Shown here: positions 1 to 11,860 of the stretch, one piece after another
Position numbering within the stretch: position 1 is the stretch's first letter
Layout of the letters: each line of letters starts with the position of its first letter
Assembly: GCA_033032865.1 (NCBI GenBank)
Contig: JAWHQI010000306.1
Coordinates: forward strand, 1 to 64,000
Length of the DNA stretch: 64,000 nucleotides
DNA from: Dactylorhiza incarnata
Taxonomy: Eukaryota > Streptophyta > Magnoliopsida > Asparagales > Orchidaceae
Reading direction: 5' to 3'
Notes under the pieces: generated by a model
What the model was told of the DNA's origin: nothing
The model's database searches: none
What the model saw: only the letters and a program-made list of their open reading frames with translations
Translations under genes and position numbers: made by a program

Positions 1-120
1 TTTGTTATTTCAATTTATATGGTTCACTTCTTTTTGTCATGCTATGTTTACATCTATAATTCTTTATCTGTGCAATTCACCTTAGTAGACTGGGTTCTGA
101 CTTCTTCAAATAGGGGAGAT
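1..120 (+). mobile_element. 3' end of a copia internal region with polypurine tract
   Basis: The segment ends in AAATAGGGGAGAT directly before TGTTGGGTAT, the usual polypurine tract plus LTR start of Ty1/copia elements. No coding sequence of the element is visible, because it lies outside the window to the left. The call rests on the purine tract and the LTR-like sequence that follows. Confidence 0.6.
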
Positions 121-1314
121 TGTTGGGTATTGTAGCCACAATAACCTTGATTGGAAGAAGTGTCCCTTGAACTAAGATGAATTGATTTTGTATTTGATGT
201 AGTTTCCTAGTTGTGTGTTTGCTGGACTCTAATTGCTAAGTACAAACCATGTCAGGTTTCAATGAGTCATAACACGGGTCTATGCAATGTAATCCCTCAT
301 TGTATAAATCAAGGTGTTGACTCATGTGAATCTCTCTATTGGGATGTACTTCTTATTCAAACACTTTGGCGAAGTCAAGGTGAAGCAGGTGCTGAATTCA
401 GAAGTGGAAGAAAATAGCCTAAGTCATTTTCGTCGAGTGGTCTCGAATAATCCAAGTTAATTCGTCGAGACAACTCGTGAAAGACATGCTATTCGTCGAA
501 TCTAATCGAGAAGCTAAATTCATAAGTAAATTTCATCAAATAAGATAGTTCACACGAAATCACTCGACGAATTCGTCAAGTGATCTGTCGATTTCTCGTG
601 AACACTCGACGAATTCGTCGAGTGCTCTCGTGAAATCCTCGAGTGGACATAGTTTCTTTTCTTCCCATCTCATCCCTTAATTTCTAAGTCTAATTCGTCG
701 AACAATATCATTGATTTGTCGAGTAATCGTGTATTCGACGAGTCCACTCGACGAACCGAGACAGAGCGCAATTTCTTCTATTTCGACGCGTTTTTCTTTT
801 AGGGTCTTTCGGCCATGTACAGTACACGTGGACCTATCTCCTTAAACTAAGTTTATAGTCGTTTGAAGGATATCTATAAATACTTAAGAGATGTTTTCGT
901 CTAACCTTAATCGTGCAATTTGAAAGAAATACTTTGTAATTTCCGTCAGCATCTCTCTCGTTCTCGCAAAAGACGATCTCTAGCCGCCGACAAGTTCTGT
1001 GCTTGATTCTTCTATGATCGAGTTTGTAGGATAGTTTGTTCTCCGAGTTTGTAGGAGAAGGTGTTCTTCGAGTTTGTAGAAGTTTTACTCTGAGTTGTAA
1101 GATTATTCTTATCTGATATTAGTGAAGTAGCCTAGTCTAGTCGGGCGTACTAGATAGGTAAGGCGGGAAAGTGGACGTACCCATTCTGGGGAACCACTAT
1201 AATTCCTTGTGTTTGTGTGTGCTTTGCTTTATGTGTGCTTTACTTGTAGATTTTAATTCCGCATAAAAGCCATAGAACTCACCTATTCACCACCTCTAGG
1301 TGATTTAGGTAGCA
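121..1314 (+). mobile_element. 3' LTR of a Ty1/copia element
   Basis: The LTR begins TGTTGGGTAT after a polypurine tract. It has a TATA-like promoter (CTATAAATACTTAAGAG near 875) and the CACCTATTCACCACCTCTAGGTG block typical of the 3' part of many copia LTRs. The exact 3' end is uncertain; I place it at AGCA, 1314, but it could be some 30 bases later. The U3 part holds repeated CTCGACGAATTCGTCGAG-type palindromes between about 430 and 750. The left LTR and body of the element are not in the window, so no target duplication can be checked. Confidence 0.65.
430..750. repeat. palindromic TCGACGAATTCGTCGA repeats in copia LTR U3
   Basis: At least six partial or complete copies of an imperfect palindrome related to CTCGACGAATTCGTCGAG occur, the longest a 22-base perfect palindrome at 603-624. 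They sit upstream of the TATA-like box, so they lie in the enhancer part of the LTR. Confidence 0.75.
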
Positions 1315-3134
1315 ACTAGCTACTTTTAAAATGTTACTTTTCAATCACTATTTCCTTCACCATTACTGAACTATTACCATAAACTTGATCTCAATTCCTA
1401 GTATAAATTAATATAGAATAGAAAAATCACCATCAATTTCATTGGTAAGATAATATAAGATAAGTGAGTACAGGTAATTGAGAAAACACCTAGGAATACG
1501 ACACAAAATATATCCATCTCATATGCTATAATGATAGGTTCACTTGCCTTGATTTACCCATAGAAAAGAGCTTTAGCTAATTCTACATATGTATGATTAG
1601 CATCTATCAGTTTGCACAAGTAAAATGAGTGGACCAATGAATGCATGATGGTTGGGTTCACCTAAAGGATTCTCATGACCTCCTATCACATCACTGCACG
1701 TTCTAGCACTAGATATACAATCGTACATCACAACGTCAAGAGAGAGTTATAATCCTCTCAACATTGTTTCATCACATTAGGTAGGCACAAATCCACACCT
1801 CTTTGTGGGAGTGTTACCTTACCACCAAATATTGATCTCTAGGTGGACGTAAAATCAACATCTCTTGGTAGGAGTATCATCACACAACTGAATCCCGAAT
1901 GATATGTGGGCATAAAGATATCTCACATCTTAGTGGGAATATCACCTCACCACCAAATACCGAGCAATAGGGAGGAATCATTTTGTTTCACCTCTTAGCG
2001 AGAAGCCCAAGCTCACCTCATCGCTGAATACCGAGCAAGTAGATATCATCATCTCCGTCATCACAATCATGGAACATAAGTACCCATTCATCTTGCAATC
2101 AAATGCAATCATCAATCACCTTATTTAAGCCCTTCACAGTTTTCAAACAACATCACATTCTACTCACCACACACAGTGTCCTTTATTCCTCTTGCTAATA
2201 GTTATACACATCATGCACTTCAAAATCATCTAGTACACAATCTAGAGATGCTTATATGTATCGTCACATCATTACCGATTTGGTCCTACGACCATGGGTA
2301 GGCTTCACAAACTATGCCTAATCAAACTCGTACTTTGGATTTCGAAAGCATTCATGTTGAGGTCACAATCTCACGCCCTGGGGTTCTAATCGAACCAAAG
2401 GAAGTCACTCCCTCCACTAATTAGTAGATGATACCTTCCCATACAAGAAATCAAAGGTCGTATGAGCATACATCAGTCCTAGGACCAAAGAGAAGATACG
2501 TTACACTTGGATCTCTCTTTGGTGCCATCGTAAGTTTGGAAGGATTAGTGTGCAGAGTCCTCTATCAATTGAACTTTTGTTTTGACGCTCCCACCCGACA
2601 CCAACAACAAGATCACCCAACTTAGGTTTTCGCTCTCGCTCTCCCTCTCAATTTTTAGAAGGTAGGAAAAGTGTGTTCTGTCTTTCCTCATATAACCTAA
2701 GTGAATCTTGGGTAGAGCCCCCAGCCATCAAATCACTCCCCCTTTAATTTTATAGTCTCGATCAAGTTCATTTTTAACTCTTGGGACCCGTTAGATCTAT
2801 ATTGGCTTGATAAACGATTGGCCTTACCTCGGTCAATGATGATCGGTTCATTTTTCAACGATCATTAATTGATTACCACTCGGACAATGATCATTGCTTG
2901 GCACTCCTGTCATTAATCGTTGATCAATGCCTCGATCGATGGTCACTGATTGTGGTTTGGTACATTCGATCGATGATTGTCAGCCGCCGATCAGACCTTA
3001 GTGGGTCAACACTCACCGATCCTTCCTCTTAAACAAATGGCATTCTGACAGTCTTCTCTCCCAGTTCTGCTCAAATTCAGATGGCTAATACTCTAAGTTA
3101 TCAGAAGTCAAACTCTAAAAACTTGGGTGTTACA
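1315..3134 (-). mobile_element. gypsy 3' LTR (left LTR, minus strand)
   Basis: Positions about 1608-3134 align by eye with 13257-13397 plus 21818-23139, including shared phrases such as ACAAGTAAAATGAGTG and the right end GGGTGTTACA. The first 290 bases (1315-1607) do not visibly match the other LTR and may be divergent or foreign. The LTR is followed at 3136-3150 by a pyrimidine tract, the complement of the polypurine tract. An array of GATC-rich palindromic words (about 2800-3010) is more decayed here than in the other LTR. Confidence 0.7.
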
Positions 3135-3152
3135 ATGCTCTCCTCCTTACAC
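3135..3152 (-). other. polypurine tract of the gypsy element
   Basis: On the plus strand the sequence is ATGCTCTCCTCCTTACAC, purine-rich on the minus strand and directly next to the LTR end TGTAACACCC. This is the expected site of second-strand priming. Confidence 0.65.
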
Positions 3153-3204
3153 AAAATTTGTCCCAAATTTACAAACAACTCAGGTATAAAATTCAACAAC
3201 AATA

Positions 3205-4652
3205 ATTAGATTTTCATTCTAGGTTACTATGCCTGAGAAAACAGTTTGAGGTACCCTTTCTGTATGGCTTGCTCTTATTCTCATAAGAATTCCTCACAGC
3301 CACAATTCTCCCAACGGATTTTTATCATTTTATATTTTTATTTATAAGTTGCTAGACATCCTCCTCCTCAACGCAAATAATCCTAACCTTAGTTGCCAAG
3401 CCTCGAATAACCAGCACCTGGACAACCTCAATAATTTGAGCAGGCTCCTGAATAGCCTTCCTCAACACCAAATGTGAAATACATCATGCAACCCACTAAG
3501 TTTGGAAGACAAAGCAAGACAGTATGTCGCATCTCCAACACGCTCTGTGATCTCTAACGGTCCTAAGTATCTAGGACTTAGCTTCTTCAAATGTTGGATC
3601 CTTGACACTCTTTTGAACATCTTGATCTTTAAGTATACTCAATCGCCCACGATGAACTCCACATTTCTACGCTTCACATTATAATCCACGAGGGGAATTA
3701 TCAACCCCTCGTGTATGACCCAAATCACTATATTTTCATTATCAACATCTTTTTGCTTCAACAACTTCATGTCGCCTATCTTCGCCAAAGATAAGGGTGT
3801 ACGACACTTTCTTCCATAAAGCGCCTCGAAAGTGCCATTTGTATACTCGCTAGATAACTATTGTTGTAACCAATTGATCATGTAGATGATCCTTTCATTT
3901 CTTCCCAAATCTAATGCGCGCATCTGCAACGTATCTTTCATTATTCTGTTGATTCTTTCAGTCTGCCAATCCATTTGTGGTGGAAGGCAGTACTTAATGT
4001 CAATTTAGTGCTCAACAGTTGATGAAGACAACTACAATCATTTAACATGAAATTTCCATCCCGGTCACTAACGATGTTATGAGGTACACCGTGTAATCGT
4101 ACTATGTTCTCAACATATAACTATGTAAGTTTTTCCACTGAATCTTCCTTCCGATCCAAATAAAGTGTGATTCTTTTGTCAATTGATCAATGATCACCCA
4201 GATGGTGTCTTTACCCTGCTACAACCTTGGCAATCCTTGCACAAAGTCCATAGAAATGTTATTAAACTTCCATTACGGAATAGGAAAAGACTTCAAAAAT
4301 TCACCGTATCTTTTACATTTGGCCTTCACAAGCACACAAGCGTGACACCTTATCATGAATAGGGCATTGTCCTTCTTCATGCTTGGCCACCAAAATAGTC
4401 TCTTCATGTTCATATACATTTTTGTTCTCCCGGATGAATCGAGTTCTTCATAAAATGTGCCTTGTACATCGATTCATCATGAAGTTTCCCAAAGTTGGGG
4501 ACGTAAAACCTACCATCCTTCTGCAGAAGTACATCCTCAAAGGATAACTCGGCGTTTGACTCATCCATGGTCTCCGACACTTAATGCTTCATGTTCTCGT
4601 CAAGCTCTAAAGTTTGCTGAACTCTATCGACAATGTCATATTGGACCTTCGT
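3205..4652 (-). pseudogene. gypsy integrase and chromodomain-like tail, broken
   Basis: Minus-strand translation, with several stops and frame changes, gives an integrase core fragment resembling the AFHPQTDGQTER motif of Ty3/gypsy integrases (here YCLPPQMDWQTERINR, near 3950-3995), preceded by a stretch like WIVIDQLTKSA (near 4180). Farther downstream in element order (about 3205-3310) are remnants similar to the W-E-N...E-E...Y-P/L-F pattern of retrotransposon chromodomains. Integrase would insert the cDNA, and the chromodomain would guide it to heterochromatin. No open frame covers more than a fragment, so this is non-functional. The chromodomain identification is by eye from a degraded sequence. 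Confidence 0.6.
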
Positions 4653-5990
4653 CTAGTTCAGGCACGTTGTAGATGACAATCTCAGATCAGCACAAGTGAT
4701 CTCAAGCATCCCAAGATCACGAACTAGATATTCATCATGAGCTAAAATCCAATTCACTTGTGTTGGCACCCGTTGTCTTAAAGCATAGGCACCAAAATTC
4801 CCCTTCCCTTGAGTATAGTGAATGTCGAAGGCGTGGTTCTCTAGGAACTCCATCCACCTTCTTTGTTGCATATCCAGCTCTCTTTAATTAAACAAATACT
4901 TCAGGCTCTTGTGGTTCAATGAAGATGTTGATCTTCACACCATAAAAGTAATACCTCCACAATTTTTGAGCAAACACCATGACCACTAAATCCAAGTCGT
5001 GGACTGGATATCTCATCTCATGCTCCATCAACTGGCGTGAACTATATATGATCACCCTCCCAAACTGGCACAAAGCACAGCCCAAGACACTCCTGAGGCA
5101 TCACTATATAATTGATATCCTTCTGTCTCACACGAAAAACATAAAATCAGTGCCAAAATCAGTCGACTCTTTAGCTCCTCAAAGGCTTAATTGTGTGTAC
5201 TATGTTGTCTAAATGAACACATGATCCTTCCTGGTCAACATGGTGAGAGGAAGTGTGATCCTAAAAAACTCTCCACTAAGCACATGTCATAGTTGAAAAG
5301 TCCTAAGAAGCTCTGCACTTCTGCCACATTCCTCAACACAGTCTAATCACGGATCGTTGCAATCTTCAATGGATCCACTGTGATGCCCTCTCCATTAACC
5401 GCATGACCCAAGAATGTCATAGACGATATCAAAAATTCACATTTAGAGAACTTGGCGTATAGTTGATGCTTCCTCGGGAACCTCAAAATTACATATAGGT
5501 GATTTGCATGCTCGTCCTCTAACCGGGAGTAAACCAAAATATCATCAATGAAGACGATGACGAATTAGTCTAAATACTCTTGGAACATCATATTCATCAA
5601 ATCCATAAATGTTGATGGTGCATTCGAGAGACCAAATGACATCACGGTGAACTCGTAGTACCTGTAGCATTAATAAACACAGTCTTCGGGATATCACACT
5701 CTTAAATCCTCAACTGGTAATATCCAGACTTCAAGTCCAACTTCGAGTACATAGTCGAACCCACCAACTAATTGAAATTTTATCGATGTGAGAGATCAAA
5801 TACTTGTTCTTCTCCGTTAACTTATTTAACTCTCGATAGTAAATTCATAAATGCAAGCTTTTGTCCTTTCTCATAATGAGAATAGGTACACCCCAAGGAG
5901 AAGAACTCGGGCGTATGTACTCTTGCTCTACCAACTCCTGTAGTTTAGCATTCAGTTCTGTCATTTCCTTTGGCGCTATATGATAAGGTA
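4653..5990 (-). pseudogene. gypsy reverse transcriptase and RNase H, broken
   Basis: Minus-strand fragments include the RT catalytic box VFIDDILVY (around 5540), the following YAKFSKCEF and FLGH..V motifs (5343-5537), the RNase H block YSSRQLMEHEMRYPVHDLDL (4888-5085), and a tail resembling the region between RNase H and integrase (4653-4871). Upstream, recognisable pieces of KLDL.SGYYQ and SFGL.NAP.TF lie at about 5600-5770. Frames are interrupted by several stops and shifts. In an active element these domains copy the RNA into DNA and remove the RNA template. The order RT, RNase H, integrase shows a Ty3/gypsy element. Confidence 0.85.
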
Positions 5991-6348
5991 AGTGTGACAC
6001 ATGATTAACTCATGACTCTAGTTCAATACAAAAATCAATCTCATGCTAAGGTGGTGCCCTATGGAGTTCATCAGGAAAAACTTTTGCGTACTCTGCTACC
6101 ACTGAAATGTCATCTAAACTGGGCTAACACTCTGAAGCCTCCAACAAACTGAGAATAACACTGCGCCTTTTTGAACCACCTAGACCACCTGAATGGCAGA
6201 TATCAGTGTCTTGCTCACCCCTTACAAACAAATAAACACGGTCATACCTTTGGTATCTTTACCCAGTATGACCCTTTTTTTCCTTTGCAATCCATGCATG
6301 CACCATACCTCGAGATCTAGTTTATGTTAAGTTCACATTGAATTACAA

Positions 6349-6558
6349 CTATGGTAATAATGGTGCTTCCAAGTCAAAGTATTGGTCTTCTATCTGAACC
6401 TTTATGCAACTTCTCATATTCATGCTCATTGTATACCCATCCAGTAGTAACACGTTTAATCTATCATTTTCCAATGCATACGACACTTCAATTTGTATTA
6501 TGAATTCTTTTGATAGGAAAGAGTGTGACACTCCAGTATCAAAGAGAGCACTCATCAA
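6349..6558 (-). pseudogene. gypsy aspartic protease fragment
   Basis: A 69-residue frame contains ALFDTGVSHSF, matching the D-T/S-G catalytic motif of retrotransposon aspartic proteases, and the downstream region has the usual hydrophobic spacing. The protease would process the Gag-Pol polyprotein. It sits between the zinc knuckle (6811-7008) and RT, as expected for gypsy. The flanks are out of frame, so this is a surviving fragment of a dead gene. Confidence 0.75.
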
Positions 6559-6810
6559 GTAGTCAAATATTAGAATGAATTATAATTACAAACACATAAG
6601 GCATACAACGCCATATGAGGTACAAATTTATCTACGTTATGCAATCTACTAATAACTCATACATGTCACAATGTCATTCTGTCGGATAACCTCCTATTGG
6701 TCAAGGGAGTACACTCTTGACTGGGTCTGTCAATACTGGAAAGTGGAATATTCCACGGCCTTCCCTTTCTCCTCATAACTCGGTCCCACTACTTAAGTGA
6801 CATTCATTGC

Positions 6811-7311
6811 TTAGTTCTCTGTCCTTGGAAGGCCACCATGACATACCTGTGTCATGTGTCCAACCTTTACACAAGTATAGCAGGTTAAGGGACCTCGTCC
6901 ATTAGTAGCTACCGACATGGAAGATGGAGCTGCCTCAACCAGTCGTAGCTTCCTCTTCTGCTTATTACCCTCAGATTTCCCAGGAGAATGATGCATCTTC
7001 GACTCCAATGTTTTTGCGTTATAGCCTTTCCTATATTAGACTTTCTTCAAATTTCCAATGCCTTATGGTCTCCACAAGACTTCTGAACTCGAGAGCTATA
7101 GATATCACCAGTCTCAACTTCAGGTTGTCACATAGGCCGTCATAAAATCTGTGGATCTTGGTCTTCTCATCTTCAACCAACCTCCCTTCATAACGGCTTG
7201 GTCTAGTGAACTCATGCAGGTACTCGTCGACCTTTAGGTACCTCTGGATCATTCTTAAGAATTGTCCCTGAAGTGCCAAATGTGTCGTAGAGGGAATGTA
7301 TCTCTTGAGGA
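6811..7311 (-). pseudogene. gypsy gag, C-terminal half with zinc knuckle
   Basis: Frame 7031-7279, which extends to 7311, is a Retrotrans_gag-type capsid segment (QFLRMIQRYLKVDEYLHEF). Frame 6811-7008 has a CCHC zinc knuckle, CYTCVKVGHMTQVC, that would bind the element RNA. The two frames differ, so a shift lies between them. The N-terminal half is at 12024-12410. The separation is caused by the LTR element 7317-12018. If that element and one target duplication are removed on paper, the two gag parts fall into the same reading frame. Confidence 0.85.
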
Positions 7312-7316
7312 AACAC
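7312..7316. repeat. target-site duplication (left), AACAC
   Basis: The five bases directly left of the inserted element are AACAC; the partner at 12019-12023 is AAGAC (4 of 5 identical). The insert ends TGATGA...TCATCA fit LTR element borders, and the pair is supported by restoration of the gag reading frame. Confidence 0.7.
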
Positions 7317-7784
7317 TGATGATTTAAATTTAGAGAGTGCGATGTAGGAAAAGCTTTTGTTGATGAGGATAGAATTCGGCGGACGTTTTTGAGGCGTCTC
7401 GCAAGTACTCCTACTTCGATAAACTATCCATTATCCTACTTCGAAAGATAGAAGTAATGATCTTTCCTTCTTTCGAAATATCGACGATTAGAACGTGGCG
7501 ACGGCGCCGAAAACTTTTTAAAAGAGAGAAAAAGGGATTGGAAAGGAAAAGCTTTTCCTGCAGAGTTTTGTATCGTGTTATCCAAACTACTCATTCGATA
7601 AAGGCAAGTATACCTTATCGCGTATAGTATAGGATATTTTAAGAAATTATCAAGGTCATATTTAGATCTGGCTCTGTCGAGTACTTCTACTTCGAGAAAA
7701 CATGTTATTGTTCTATCGAAAGATTGTGTGAATTAAGGACTAACTAAAACTAAAATGAAATTACAGAAAATGAAATTGCAATAA

Positions 7785-8743
7785 GGGCCTGTTCGTTTGG
7801 CAAGAATTGACACAACGAAAATAGAATTGGATTCCCAATTCCAATTCCGTTGTTTGTTTGGCAATAATTGTCCCTGGCATTAGTTTTTCGCCCAAAACCT
7901 ACAAGTTTTAAGTCTTACAAAATTTGCCTGTTCCCAAAACCGACCATTTTTGCTCGGTTTTGCAGAGGCTCGACAGAACGAACCGGCGACTGCAGAATCG
8001 CGAAAGCGCGCGGCTTCTCCCTTCCATCTCCGGCGAAACTACAGCTCCTCCTCCCCGACGACTTCATCCCCCTTCTCCTCTCGGTCGAGGTCTAGCGTAG
8101 CTTCGTCTCGGTGAGCCTATTCTCCCATTTTCTTCCTCCTCTTTGACCTAGCATTGTATACGGCAACCTAATCGGCCGAGCATTGCAGTGCCGCTCCTTC
8201 TTCCTCCTCTCCGGCGCCGACAACATGCGTGAGAGAGGAGGAGTTCCCGATGGCCATTTCGCTTCTTCCCGGTGGCGACGTTAGCATTACCTAGCTGTTT
8301 CTCTCTCACTTACTCTGTTTTGCTGTGTTATGATAATCTCTCTCTATTCCTCCTATTAGGCTATTACCTTCTCTTCTATATCTCTTGCTCTGCAAATTAA
8401 ACTCTGAGCGGCAGCTTCCAAATGTTATCAATTCCTGTCTAAAGTTAGAGGAGTTAGATAAGCAGCTGCAAATTGGAACGCAGAGGGAGGGCTGAGAAGA
8501 AGCTGAAGCATGCGTTGAAGAAGCTAGAGTCGGTCATGAAGTTGAAGGTGTTTTATCAAATCCTATCTCTGAATTCTATCCTACAACCGAACAGAAATAT
8601 TGACGGATTCAATTCATGTGACTGAAAACCTTCCTGCAAACGAACACAGGAGTTGGTTTTGGCCCAATTCCAAAACCTCTGCGCCGTAGGTTTTCGGCCA
8701 AAACCAATTCCTGTGAAACAAAACCTACCAAACGAACGCACCC
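7785..8743. mobile_element. PIF/Harbinger non-autonomous element, 959 bp, TSD TAA
   Basis: The ends GGGCCTGTTCGTTTGGC and, reversed, GGGTGCGTTCGTTTGGT form terminal inverted repeats. TAA occurs on both sides (7782-7784 and 8744-8746). The matching LTR at about 10335-10350 is the uninterrupted version of this site and has a single TAA there, so the insertion borders are well supported. No transposase is encoded. The centre has intron-like and GC-rich gene-like sequence (about 7960-8560), including lysine/leucine-rich coding-like pieces near 8440-8550, so it may carry a captured gene fragment. Confidence 0.88.
8430..8555 (+). pseudogene. possible captured coiled-coil coding fragment
   Basis: Inside the PIF/Harbinger element two short frames, KLEELDKQLQ (about 8440) and AEKKLKHALKKLESVMKL (about 8492-8545), read like coiled-coil protein and are joined by a frame change. 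They are not transposase-like. I do not recognise the source gene. The segment may be an exon copied from the host, as seen in other Pack-type plant transposons, or a chance frame. Confidence 0.3.
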
Positions 8744-8821
8744 TAATTAAAACAGGAAATGAAATTGCATAATTAAAAGACAGAAGTGCAATCTCTGCCC
8801 AAATAGGTAGAGGGGAAATAC

Positions 8822-8905
8822 ATGCGTGAGCGAGTTCTACCCAAACGGATAAACAGGAAATAAATGATTGAGCGAGTTCTATTCAAACGGATAGACGGGA
8901 AATAA
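8822..8905. repeat. two 42-bp VNTR units in left LTR
   Basis: Two tandem units beginning ATGCGTGAGCGAGTTCTACC, ending GGAAATAA. The partner LTR has four units at 10423-10590. Confidence 0.85.
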
Positions 8906-9075
8906 ATACATTGCAATAAGTTAAAGCTAAACTATTCAAGAAAATTGCATAAGCTATTTAAAATTAAAACTAAAAACCAAAATAGAAATAAACGAAGATA
9001 GAAATAAACGAAAATGGAGATAACGAAAACAGAAATCGCTTTGAAACGAAAATGGAGATAACAATAAAAATTTTA

Positions 9076-9857
9076 GGAAATCAAAATAATGAAAATGCTT
9101 ATAAATAAACTCTAACTAGCCTTGAAATAACAAAAAGCTAAGTACGGGTTTTATTCTATTTTTGGATATATTTTTTTGTTAAGTTTTTCATCTTTTTTTT
9201 GAATTTTGAGTTTATTATATTTTTTTGGATTTGTTATATCAATTTTTTTTTTGAATTTTTGAAACACCCCATATTTAAAGGTCAACATTGTCCCCAATGT
9301 TAAAATTAAGTATGAGGAACAAATATATATATATACAAAAGCATGAAAAAGAGGAAAAGACAAAAAGGGAAATAGTAGGGGGAAAGGGCTTCGTCCCTAA
9401 TTTGGAGAATGGGGTGACCGGATGAATACCTGCAAAACTCAATTAAACAAAAACTATTTTTTGGCATATACAAAACAAAATAAGAAAAACAAAAAAAAAA
9501 CATATACAAAACAAAATAAGAAAAACAAAAGAAAGGAAAACTATTTGTGTTCATTTTTGTAAGTTTTGTAATAATTTTTTTTTTACTTTAACTTATGAAA
9601 AGATATAACAAACTTTATTTATATATGTACAAAAATTATACAAAATAAAACAAAACAAGTAGAAGAAAGGCATTTTTTGTGTGGGCTTTTTAAAGTTTTT
9701 CATTTTTTTGTAATTTTTTTGGATTTCATATAGTTTATAAATATGGAATGAAATATTTTTGGTGTTTTTTCGGGGGAGTGGGGGTTTGGTTTTTTTTAAG
9801 GGAAAAAAGATAAGGATAAATCAATAGTGTTTTCTTTTTTTTAAAATATCACAAAAA
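9076..9857. other. AT-rich interior of the LTR element, no gene
   Basis: Poly-T and poly-A runs and a short duplicated block of ACAAAACAAAATAAGAAAAA (9471-9533) are present. No protein motif was found in either strand. In an intact relative this is where gag-pol would lie. Confidence 0.6.
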
Positions 9858-9875
9858 TCACCCTCAGCGGCGCCA
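9858..9875 (-). other. primer-binding site, tRNA-Asp type
   Basis: The minus strand reads TGGCGCCGCTGAGGGTGA. The first eight bases equal the complement of the plant tRNA-Asp 3' end (TGGCGCCG), with later mismatches. It lies six bases from the LTR end at 9882, which sets the element orientation to minus. Confidence 0.75.
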
Positions 9876-10422
9876 AAAACTTGATGATTTAAATTTAGAG
9901 AGTGTGCTGTAGGAAAAGCTTTTGTTGATGAGGATAGAATTCGGTGGGCGTTTTTGAGGCGTCTCGCGAGTACTCCTACTTCGAGAAACTAACCATTATC
10001 CTACTTCGAGAGATAGAAGTAATGATTTTTCCTTCTTTCAAAATATCGACGATTACGCCGCGACGATGGCACCCAAAACATTTTAAAAGAGAAAAAAAGG
10101 GATTGGAAAGGAAAAGCTTTCTGCAGAGTTTTGTATTATTTATCCAAACTACTCATTCGATTAAAGGCAAGTATACCTTATCACGTATAGTATATGATAT
10201 TTTTAGAAAATTATCACGGTCGTATTTAGATCTAGGTCTGTCGAGTGCTTCTACTTCGAGAAAACGGGCTATTGTTCTATTGAAAGATTGCGTGAATTAA
10301 GACTAACTAAAACTGAAATGAAATTACAGAAAATAAAATTACATAATTAAAACAAGAAATGAAATTGCGTAATTAAAAGACAGAAGTGCAATCTCTGCCC
10401 AAATAGGTAGAGGGGGAAATAT

Positions 10423-10590
10423 ATGCGTGAGCGAGTTCTACCCAAACAGATAGACGAGAAATAAATGTGTGAGTGAGTTCTACCCAAACGGATAGACGGG
10501 AAATAAAAGCGTAAGCGAGTTCTACACAAACGGATAGACGGGAAATAAATGCGTGAGCGAGTTCTACCCAAACAAGTAGACGCGAAATAA
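10423..10590. repeat. four 42-bp VNTR units in right LTR
   Basis: Exactly 4 x 42 bases, each close to ATGCGTGAGCGAGTTCTACC...GGAAATAA. The left LTR has only two units, so units were gained or lost after insertion, when the LTRs were identical. Confidence 0.9.
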
Positions 10591-11298
10591 ATGCATTAAC
10601 GATAAATTAAAACTAAACTATTAAAGAAAATTCCAAAAGCTGAATGAAACTAAAACCAAAACAAGAAAATGAAATCGCAAGAAATTGAAATCTAAGCTAG
10701 GAAGAAATTAACACAAGCGGAAATTAACGAAATGGAAAACAACGAAAACAGAAATCAACGAAAAAGAAAATTAACGAAAACAGAAATCAACGAAAACGGA
10801 GATAAACGAAAACATAAATCGCTTTGAAACGAAAATAAACGAAAACATAATATTCGCCCTAATCTTTACTGCGTCAAGGGAAGAAAAGAACAAAAATTAC
10901 GAAGGCGAATAAATTCGAACCAAAGCGAAAACCAATATTACGACAATAAATAAACTAAGGTAAAGAAAGGAAAAATGCAGGAATTAAAATTGCGGAAATT
11001 GAAGCAACGCTAGGAATTAAAATTGCATGACAAAATTGAAATTACAGAATTGAAACTATGCTACGAAATTGAAATTACAGAATTGAAAATGCACGAAATA
11101 AAAACTAATTTATTTATTGTCATAATAAAGGAGATTACAAGAAATAAAAGACAAATACGCTAAAGAAATAAAATTACAAAACATTTAAAAAAGAAAATAC
11201 AAAAAAAAAAAATTACAAAAAGTGGAAAGGATGGTGGAAGATCACCCAAAATAGGGAAATTGATGAGGGGTCAGCCTCTATTTATTGGCAAAAATTTG

Positions 11299-11860
11299 CA
11301 GTACACGCCCTTGGTCACGGGCGTGTACTGGGGGCGTGACCAGGGGTGTGTTGAAGAAGTCAGGGCAGCTAGCCTTCTGGGAGATTCTGGAAGCTTCGAC
11401 CGCTGAGGTGGCCGAACACGAGCGTGACCTAAATGTCATGGGCGTGACCTTAATCAGCGGGCGGCAGCAGCAGCTGGGCGTGATGGCTGGCGTGTACGTG
11501 GTTCTGGAAGACTATGACATGTCACGGGCGTGACATATTTGACACGGGCGTGACTTTGCAAATTTGTCGAGACGTCAAGATGATCGGCTTGAAAGCGCAG
11601 TGTGCTGTCTTGATCATAAGTACACGGGCGTGACCTTGCAAATTCGTCGAGACAACAAGTCGATCGTCGAGAAAGCGCGGTCGGCCGTCGAGATGAGGAG
11701 TATACGGGCGTGACCTAAGTACACGACCTCGGTCACGGGCGTGACCGAGGGGCGTCACTTGACAATTCATCGAGACGACAAGTCGATCGTCGAGAAAGCT
11801 AGAAATTGGGACTTGAGCTGACAGGCCCTTGGTCACGTGCGTGACCGAGGGCGTGACCTA
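11299..11860. repeat. hairpin array around GGTCACGGGCGTGACC
   Basis: The word CACGGGCGTGAC or close variants recur about ten times. Perfect stems include CAGTACACGCC (11299-11309) with 11320-11330, and CCTCGGTCACG (11727-11737) with 11740-11750. Between them a longer unit with CGTCGAGA and CGATCGTCGAGAAAGC repeats two to three times. The function is unknown; location in the LTR suggests transcript or enhancer structure. Confidence 0.8.

Larger units (their letters stand above)
7317..9075 (-). mobile_element. left (3') LTR of the 7317-12018 element, incomplete
   Basis: Bases 7317-7784 and 8747-9060 match 9882-about 10860 closely by eye; the break is the PIF/Harbinger insertion at 7785-8743. 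It holds two 42-bp VNTR units (8822-8905) where the other LTR has four. Similarity is lost near 9060-9080, so the rest of this LTR was deleted or replaced. Confidence 0.75.
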
